Below, in pieces: positions 23,556-28,153 of a stretch of 28,153 bases of DNA; position 1 is the stretch's first letter; every line of letters starts with the position of its first letter. Both the position numbers and the translations under genes were made by a program. The notes under the pieces were generated by a model, which had not been told where the DNA came from, searched no databases, and worked only from the letters and a program-made list of their open reading frames with translations. This DNA comes from Bacillota bacterium (GTDB lineage: Bacteria; Bacillota; Clostridia; Acetivibrionales; DSM-1351), in NCBI GenBank assembly GCA_023390335.1, contig JAEWCZ010000007.1, positions 1 through 28,153 on the forward strand, given 5' to 3'.

Positions 23556-24869
23556 ATGGAGTTGACGAAAGCATTACAAGCGGGAGAAACCAAAATTAGT
23601 GTAGTAGGCCTAGGTTATGTAGGAATTTCAATTGCTTACGCATTTTCTACGAAAGTAAAAGTTATTGGATATGATATTAATGAGAGTAGAATTAATCGGT
23701 ACAAAGCTGGATTTGATGTTACAAATCAAGTAGGTAATGAAAAACTTAAGGAGTCTACAATCGAGTATACCAGTGATGATACGAAATTAAGGGAAGCAGA
23801 ATTTCATATTATTGCGGTACCGACACCTGTAAAAGAAGATAATACACCAGATGTATCTTATGTAAAGAAAGCAAGTCATACAGTGGGCAAGAACTTAGTA
23901 AAGGGTTCAGTAGTAGTTTATGAATCTACGATATACCCAGGGGCTACGAGGGAAGTCTGTATTCCAATATTAGAGAAGGAATCGAACCTTGTTTGTGGGC
24001 AGGATTTTACTGTAGGATATTCACCGGAAAGGATTAATCCAGCAGATACGAAGCATTCTTTTAGTGATATTCCTAAAATTGTATCAGGAATGAATGACGA
24101 AGCATTAGAGACCATTGCAGAAATATATAGTATGGTTCTGGATGCAGGTGTGTATAAAGCGGAGACCTTAGAAATTGCTGAAGCTGCAAAGATTATTGAA
24201 AATACTCAGAGAGATATTAACATAGCATTTCTTAATGAAGCTTCTATGATATTTCATCGGCTTGGAATTGATACAAAGGCAGTTTTAAATGCTGCATCAA
24301 CAAAATGGAATTTTATAAAAATGTATCCAGGTTTAGTGGGAGGACATTGTATCGGAGTTGATCCATATTATTTGATTTATCAGGCCCAAAAATATGGTTA
24401 TGATTCAAAGATTATATCAGCATGCCGCCAGTTGAATAATGGTATGAGTAAATATATTGTAAAGAGTACTGTACAATGTCTAGAAGAAGCACATATTAAA
24501 GTGAAAGATACTAAGGTTGCAATTATGGGATTTACATTTAAAGAGAATTGTAATGATATTAGAAACACAAAAGTTATTGATATTTACAATAATTTGAAAG
24601 AATTACACATGAGACCATATATGTTTGATCCTGTTGCAGATAAAGAGGAGACCATGCAAATGTATGGTGTAGAGTTGAATTTTGAAAATGAGTTAAAGGA
24701 TATGGATGTAATCATATTTGCAGTTGCTCATAATCAATATGCAGCATTAAGTCAGAGTGACATAGATCAATTTTATACCAATAATAATAAGTATAAAATT
24801 GTTATTGATATTAAAGGAATGTTTGATAGAAAACAGTTTAATGCTAATTACATATATTGGAGATTATAA
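23556..24869 (+). CDS. UDP-N-acetylhexosamine 6-dehydrogenase (TviB/WbpO type)
   Basis: A nucleotide-sugar 6-dehydrogenase that oxidises C6 of UDP-GlcNAc or UDP-GalNAc to the uronate with two NAD+. It has the Rossmann motif VGLGYVG (17-23), VPTPV (88-92), YESTIYPGATRE (122-133), GYSPERINPAD (154-164) and the catalytic cysteine C265 in GGHCIGVDPYY. The YESTIYPG and GHCIGVDPYYL forms are those of the Vi-antigen/WbpO subgroup rather than UDP-glucose dehydrogenase, and 437 aa fits. AGAAGGGG precedes ATG 23556. Its stop abuts the start of the epimerase gene, a pairing known from the Vi (tviB-tviC) and WbpO-WbpP systems, so UDP-GalNAcA is the expected product (inference). Confidence 0.87.
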   Translation: MELTKALQAGETKISVVGLGYVGISIAYAFSTKVKVIGYDINESRINRYKAGFDVTNQVGNEKLKESTIEYTSDDTKLREAEFHIIAVPTPVKEDNTPDVSYVKKASHTVGKNLVKGSVVVYESTIYPGATREVCIPILEKESNLVCGQDFTVGYSPERINPADTKHSFSDIPKIVSGMNDEALETIAEIYSMVLDAGVYKAETLEIAEAAKIIENTQRDINIAFLNEASMIFHRLGIDTKAVLNAASTKWNFIKMYPGLVGGHCIGVDPYYLIYQAQKYGYDSKIISACRQLNNGMSKYIVKSTVQCLEEAHIKVKDTKVAIMGFTFKENCNDIRNTKVIDIYNNLKELHMRPYMFDPVADKEETMQMYGVELNFENELKDMDVIIFAVAHNQYAALSQSDIDQFYTNNNKYKIVIDIKGMFDRKQFNANYIYWRL

Positions 24870-24878
24870 ATGGGATAC
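24856..24878 (+). repeat. Start-site repeat, copy 1 (at the epimerase start)
   Basis: ATTGGAGATTATAA followed by ATGGGATAC spans the ribosome binding site and first three codons of the epimerase gene. A copy with a single base missing lies at 25847-25868, just past the epimerase stop. This suggests the epimerase gene, or the junction after it, arose by duplication. Confidence 0.6.
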
Positions 24879-25844
24879 GAAGACTTGAAGTTTAATAGCT
24901 GCACCTTCTTAATAACAGGAGGTGCTGGATTTATTGGTTCTAACCTTTGTGAAGTACTAGTTGATATGGGATATACTGTAAGATGTCTGGATAATTTATC
25001 TACAGGAAAAATGGAGAATATTAGTCCACTACTTAATCATAAGAATTTTATTTTTATTAACGGTGATATAAGAGATTTTGAAGTCTGTAAGGAAGCTTGT
25101 AAAGATGTAACATTTGTATTACATCAGGCAGCATGGGGAAGTATACCACGTAGTATTGAAATGCCGCTTTTTTATCAAGAAAATAATATTGGCGGCACAC
25201 TTAACATTTTTGAAGCAGCAAGAATAAATAAAGTTCATAAAGTAGTATATGCATCAAGTTCTTCTGTATATGGTGATTCGACTATTTTACCTAAAACAGA
25301 AGGTTCCGAAGGCAATGTATTATCTCCGTATGCCTTTACTAAGAAAGCATGCGAAGAATATGCAAAATTATATAAGCAAATATATGGAGTGGATACATAC
25401 GGTTTGCGCTATTTTAATGTATTTGGACGAAGACAAGATCCATATAGTAAATATTCAGCAGTGATACCACGCTTTATAAAACAGTTACTGATGGGGGAAA
25501 GCCCATTTATTTATGGTAATGGTCAACAATCGAGAGATTTCACTTATGTTGATAATATTATTGAGGCAAATTTAAAAGCTTGTTTAGCACCATCAAGTGT
25601 TGCAGGTAAATCATTTAATATAGCGTATAGTGAGGAAACGACACTATTAGAGTTATACAATTATTTGTGTGATTTATTACATATTTATGTGGAACCTAAA
25701 TTTTCTGATTCTAGATTAGGTGACGTGAAACATTCATTGGCGGATATTAGCTTGGCTAAAAAGGATTTGAATTATTCTCCCCGATATAGTCTAAAAGATG
25801 GTTTATTACAGGCGATTGAATGGTATAAAAGTTATCTTTTATAG
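24870..25844 (+). CDS. UDP-GlcNAc(A) 4-epimerase (TviC/WbpP type)
   Basis: An extended short-chain dehydrogenase/epimerase of 324 aa. It has TGGAGFIGSN (16-25) for NAD binding, the catalytic SSSSVYGD with S130-S132, and Y154-x3-K158 (PYAFTKK). HQAAWGSIPRSIEMP (85-99) is the form seen in the WbpP/TviC group, which epimerises UDP-GlcNAc or UDP-GlcNAcA at C4, rather than GalE. It follows the dehydrogenase with no gap and ends with a normal stop at 25842-25844. Together they would make UDP-GalNAcA for one of the glycosyltransferases. The glycosyltransferase that uses it is not identifiable. Confidence 0.88.
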   Translation: MGYEDLKFNSCTFLITGGAGFIGSNLCEVLVDMGYTVRCLDNLSTGKMENISPLLNHKNFIFINGDIRDFEVCKEACKDVTFVLHQAAWGSIPRSIEMPLFYQENNIGGTLNIFEAARINKVHKVVYASSSSVYGDSTILPKTEGSEGNVLSPYAFTKKACEEYAKLYKQIYGVDTYGLRYFNVFGRRQDPYSKYSAVIPRFIKQLLMGESPFIYGNGQQSRDFTYVDNIIEANLKACLAPSSVAGKSFNIAYSEETTLLELYNYLCDLLHIYVEPKFSDSRLGDVKHSLADISLAKKDLNYSPRYSLKDGLLQAIEWYKSYLL

Positions 25845-25846
25845 TC

Positions 25847-25868
25847 ATTGGAGATTTAAATGGGATAC
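25847..25868 (+). repeat. Start-site repeat, copy 2 (after the epimerase)
   Basis: Identical to 24856-24878 except for one missing A, it again contains GGAG, TAA and ATGGGATAC. Here the ATG (25860) leads into only a dozen codons before an in-frame TGA, because sequence resembling the end of a group II intron follows from about 25869. It is most simply the truncated start of a second gene that resembled the epimerase start. Confidence 0.55.
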
Positions 25869-25960
25869 TGCCATCGGCTGAACAATGGGAGGCGCATGAG
25901 CTGAAGGTTCCCGTATGGTCCTGAGAGAGACTTAGGGGGAAGTTTCCTAGGTCTGCTTAC
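25869..25960 (+). mobile_element. 3' scar of a group II intron (domains V-VI)
   Basis: Positions 25889-25922 align base by base with bacterial group II domain V (GAGCCGTATG...TGAAA...CGTACGGTTC); here it reads GAGGCGCATGAGCTGAAGG and then CCCGTATGGTCC. A TGAA tetraloop on a 4-bp helix is kept, but the catalytic AGC triad is AGG and the outer helix has several mismatches. Downstream ACTTAGG...CCTAGGT (25930-25952) forms a domain VI-like hairpin, and GCTTAC at 25955-25960 would be the intron 3' end. No reverse transcriptase/maturase gene remains. It is a dead fragment, if the call is right. Confidence 0.55.
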
Positions 25961-26059
25961 TTTATTATAACAGCAAACTCTGAAGAAATAGCACTTGAGC
26001 TAAAATTCAAAGACTTAATCAAGTCATTCGAGGCTGGACAAACTACTACAATCATGTAG
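25961..26059 (+). pseudogene. 3' fragment of an unrecognised gene after the intron scar
   Basis: Directly after the putative intron end, one frame reads 32 codons (including SEEIALELKFKDLIKSFEAG) to TAG at 26057-26059. The composition is protein-like, and it could be the downstream exon of the gene the intron once interrupted. I cannot assign a family. From 26060 to 26286 I see only a short inverted pair (ATACCC near 26092 with GGGTAT near 26116) and a further open stretch ending at TAA 26206-26210, neither of which I can support as genes. Confidence 0.35.
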
Positions 26060-26248
26060 TGTCAACCCAAGCCTTTTCATATATCAATAATACCCGATAT
26101 TACTTGTTGCAATGCTGGGTATAATTCGTCATGTCAAACTGCAAATGGCAAAAATACCATTCTTATTTAGAGATTACTTCCATACAGGTAAGATAAAGCG
26201 GACAGAGTAAAAATTTTATAATAACAAGATTAGAGAAGGGAAAAGTTG

Positions 26249-26278
26249 ATGTATTTGCAATCGAAATATATCATATAG
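26249..26278 (+). other. Nine-residue leader ORF before the large BtrH-like gene
   Basis: AAGGG (26236-26240) lies 8 nt before ATG 26249, which opens a nine-codon frame ending at TAG 26276-26278. The stop is 8 nt ahead of the CDS start at 26287, whose own ribosome binding site is TAGGGA. It could couple translation, or be a frameshifted former start of the downstream gene. Confidence 0.25.
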
Positions 26279-26286
26279 GGATATAC

Positions 26287-27822
26287 ATGGAGAAAACTAA
26301 AAAGCTAATTATAAGACGAACACCATTAAATGGATATATGGAAGATGCATTCCCACTTTCAGTAGCAGTTACTAGCAGCCAAAATTATGAATGGATCTAC
26401 AGTAACTATATACAGCTTATATTTCAAGATCCAAAAAGATTTGACAATCAGCCTGTTAAATTCTTTAAACTATCATGTAGAACAGGTTATGTATGGGATG
26501 CAGAGTGTCCATTACTAAATTATGATAAAGTCACACGTAATACCATTGCTTTGCTTGGAATAAATATTATAGATTTTATTTGTAGTGCAATAGAGCAAAA
26601 TTGCTATGTTCTGATTTATTTAGATGAGTATTTTCTTTCATACCGTAGTCAATTTAGAAAACTACATTATATTCATGAAAGTTTAATTGTGGGGTTTGAT
26701 TTAGATAAAAAAATATTTTATGGTTTAGCTTATGTTACTGATAAGTATGGATATTCATTTAAAGAGTTTACTGTTGAAATGGATGAAGTGATACAGGCTT
26801 ATCAAGGTGAATATTATGAGGGTGTACAAAAAGAACGAATTACATTGCTCTCATGTAATAAAGAAAAATTTTATGAATTTGATATTGAAGCAGTAAAAAA
26901 TGAGGTTTACGACTATTTGAACTCAATTTCTTCAGATGAAAAGTACCGATTAATTATAAATCCTAATGAAAATTATACATTTGGTATTGCAGTATATGAT
27001 AAATTAATTAAATATTATAGAGATGGTTCCACACAAAATACAATTATACCACTACATATAATGTATGAGCATAAAGTTCTTATGCTTGAGAGAATAATGT
27101 TTATGATAGAAAATAATTATATTAGCTATGAGAATAGCCTGGTAGATGCAATCAATAAAATTATTACTGATTGTGATTTATGTAAAAAAATATATATGAA
27201 GTATTCTATTGTTAAAAAAGAAAAACTACTCCAGAATATGATTGACCGAATATATCGTATCAAAGAAGAAGATTTAGAATTTATGCAAGAATTTTATGGT
27301 TTATTGAACCATAATACCAAGTGCCGTGATTATGAAAGTCTGTATTCAAGAAATGGCTTTTGGTTTGATATATCGTATAATCTTAATGAAACTTTGACTG
27401 ATACCTTTGCAATAACATTTCAGATAAATATCATTAATAATAAATCGAAAGGCTATATAAAGTTATCTAATAAGGACGCTGAGGCAAAATATATAGCACC
27501 GATTACTTTATTAATTGATACAGAGAATGAACGGTTCGGTATAGTAAATAAGGAACAAAAAATCCTTTTAGAGAATATTAAGTGTACAGCTAATAATATA
27601 TATAAAGTTAGATTTCTGGTTGATTTAAACCAAAGAATATACTCGTTAGAAATTAAAAGTAATGATAAGTTAATTAAGTATACAAATATTCAATTTAGAG
27701 AAAATGATGAACTGAAATATGTGGATAAGATTATAGTTATTCATGAAAATTCATATCGTTATGCAATAAGTAGACTAAACCAAATTGAGGATGCAAATTT
27801 TTTGGTGTCCAGTAAAGATTGA
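26287..27822 (+). CDS. BtrH N-terminal-like protein, large form without the cysteine
   Basis: 511 aa, of uncertain function. Residues 15-165 resemble the protein at 18513: YLDEYFLSY (111-119) matches CIDEYYIGY, H130 (YIHESLIVG) and D138 (GFDLDKK) coincide with its H130 and D138, and AYVTDKYGYSFKEF follows. At the expected cysteine position the sequence reads MEDAFPLS with A21, so a papain-type triad is incomplete. A helical middle (about 200-345) follows, and the last 160 residues alternate beta strands (WFDISYN, FAITFQIN, YKVRFLVDL, YSLEIKSN), like a jelly-roll carbohydrate-binding or LamG-like domain. Proteins of this kind sit beside natural product genes in clostridia and bacilli. Its isolation behind the intron scar leaves its membership in the cluster uncertain. 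Confidence 0.5.
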   Translation: MEKTKKLIIRRTPLNGYMEDAFPLSVAVTSSQNYEWIYSNYIQLIFQDPKRFDNQPVKFFKLSCRTGYVWDAECPLLNYDKVTRNTIALLGINIIDFICSAIEQNCYVLIYLDEYFLSYRSQFRKLHYIHESLIVGFDLDKKIFYGLAYVTDKYGYSFKEFTVEMDEVIQAYQGEYYEGVQKERITLLSCNKEKFYEFDIEAVKNEVYDYLNSISSDEKYRLIINPNENYTFGIAVYDKLIKYYRDGSTQNTIIPLHIMYEHKVLMLERIMFMIENNYISYENSLVDAINKIITDCDLCKKIYMKYSIVKKEKLLQNMIDRIYRIKEEDLEFMQEFYGLLNHNTKCRDYESLYSRNGFWFDISYNLNETLTDTFAITFQINIINNKSKGYIKLSNKDAEAKYIAPITLLIDTENERFGIVNKEQKILLENIKCTANNIYKVRFLVDLNQRIYSLEIKSNDKLIKYTNIQFRENDELKYVDKIIVIHENSYRYAISRLNQIEDANFLVSSKD

Positions 27823-27916
27823 AATCCATCTGGATGTCAAATCGGAAGATTATATCGGTGGCTTAGTTCCGTGGCCGGATAAGCCTTCGAGAGTTTATAA
27901 AAAACTTATAAAATGA
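27818..27916 (+). pseudogene. Gene fragment at the right boundary
   Basis: Overlapping the last codons of the preceding CDS in another frame, 32 codons read through to TGA at 27914-27916 and include KSEDYIGGLVPWPDKPSR. The composition is protein-like and richer in G+C than the cluster. I cannot identify it with certainty; the C-terminal tail of a site-specific recombinase is one possibility. The terminator 5 nt downstream fits a genuine former 3' gene end. Confidence 0.4.
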
Positions 27917-27921
27917 TTAGA

Positions 27922-27951
27922 TAACCGCCTTAACAGGCGGTTACTTTTTTT
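27922..27951 (+). terminator. Rho-independent terminator
   Basis: TAACCGCCT (27922-27930) pairs perfectly with AGGCGGTTA (27935-27943) around a TAAC loop, followed by C and seven T residues (27945-27951). It closes the plus-strand run of genes and is the only clear intrinsic terminator found between 326 and the right end. Confidence 0.88.
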
Positions 27952-28085
27952 GCCTTTTCCTTTGCAGATTGCAGCGTGTGGTCAAATGGCAGTGTATAGT
28001 AGCGTGTAAAATAGCTTCTTTTTAATTAAAGACCCCCAAAGTGGAATAAATTACAGGTAAAACCAGAAAACTTGTAAAATAAGGC

Positions 28086-28114
28086 TCGAAAACGTCAAAG
28101 CTATATGGTATAAT
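28086..28114 (+). promoter_or_regulatory. Outward sigma-A promoter at the right edge
   Basis: A perfect -10 TATAAT (28109-28114) carries an extended TGG immediately before it; a -35-like TCGAAA lies at 28086-28091, 17 bp upstream. It would transcribe a gene beyond the window. The 130 bp between the terminator and this promoter hold no gene that I can see. Confidence 0.6.
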
Positions 28115-28153
28115 AATTATGACTATTCGGTTGTCCTGTGTGCAGATTTCCTG

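Noticed and set aside
25249..25464. 71-aa plus-strand ORF inside the epimerase gene
   Set aside because: It is a shadow in another frame of the catalytic part of the epimerase (YAFTKK region) and has no ribosome binding site.

Overview
The window is an AT-rich, low-GC Gram-positive chromosome segment, most likely from an anaerobic clostridial Firmicute (Lachnospiraceae-like). The basis is A/T-rich codon use, strong AGGAGG-type ribosome binding sites, ATG/GTG/TTG starts, a YloQ-type RsgA GTPase, a decayed HTH_26-type regulator and a group II intron scar. The lineage call is inference. No rRNA, tRNA or CRISPR array was seen.

Layout. Positions 1-1320 are a decayed flank: a partial 3' gene end, a 28-bp perfect hairpin, a degenerate minus-strand HTH gene, three 22-bp direct repeats next to a promoter-like sequence and a dyad, and a broken nitroreductase gene. 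From 1321 to 27822 about 24 intact genes all lie on the plus strand, most of them tightly spaced or overlapping, like one or a few long operons. First come rsgA and a PHP phosphoesterase. Then follow a NodB-type deacetylase, two GT-B glycosyltransferases, a zinc-type dehydrogenase, a NagA-type deacetylase, a DhnA-type class I aldolase, a two-gene ABC exporter, a Gfo/Idh/MocA oxidoreductase, an adenylate-forming ligase, a GT2 glycosyltransferase, an acyl carrier protein (ACP) overlapping two alpha/beta hydrolases, a BtrH-like protein, an IolB-like cupin and a BtrN-like radical SAM enzyme. After a structured 206-bp gap come a second ACP, a NodU/TobZ-type O-carbamoyltransferase, a TviB/WbpO-type UDP-sugar dehydrogenase and a TviC/WbpP-type epimerase. 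A group II intron scar precedes a second, larger BtrH-like protein. The right end has a gene fragment, a rho-independent terminator and an outward promoter.

How the genes may work together (inference). This looks like a biosynthetic cluster for an exported glycosylated, probably acylated and carbamoylated small molecule or glycolipid. UDP-sugar enzymes would supply a hexosaminuronate, glycosyltransferases would assemble the glycan, and two deacetylases would expose amines. The oxidoreductases, IolB-like isomerase and BtrN-like radical SAM enzyme would remodel a cyclitol or uronate ring. The ligase and ACPs would activate an acyl group for BtrH-like transfer, the carbamoyltransferase would decorate, and the ABC pair would export. 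The set recalls the butirosin/neomycin toolkit, but the window has no 2-deoxy-scyllo-inosose synthase, no PLP aminotransferase and no PKS or NRPS, so the product class is not a standard one.
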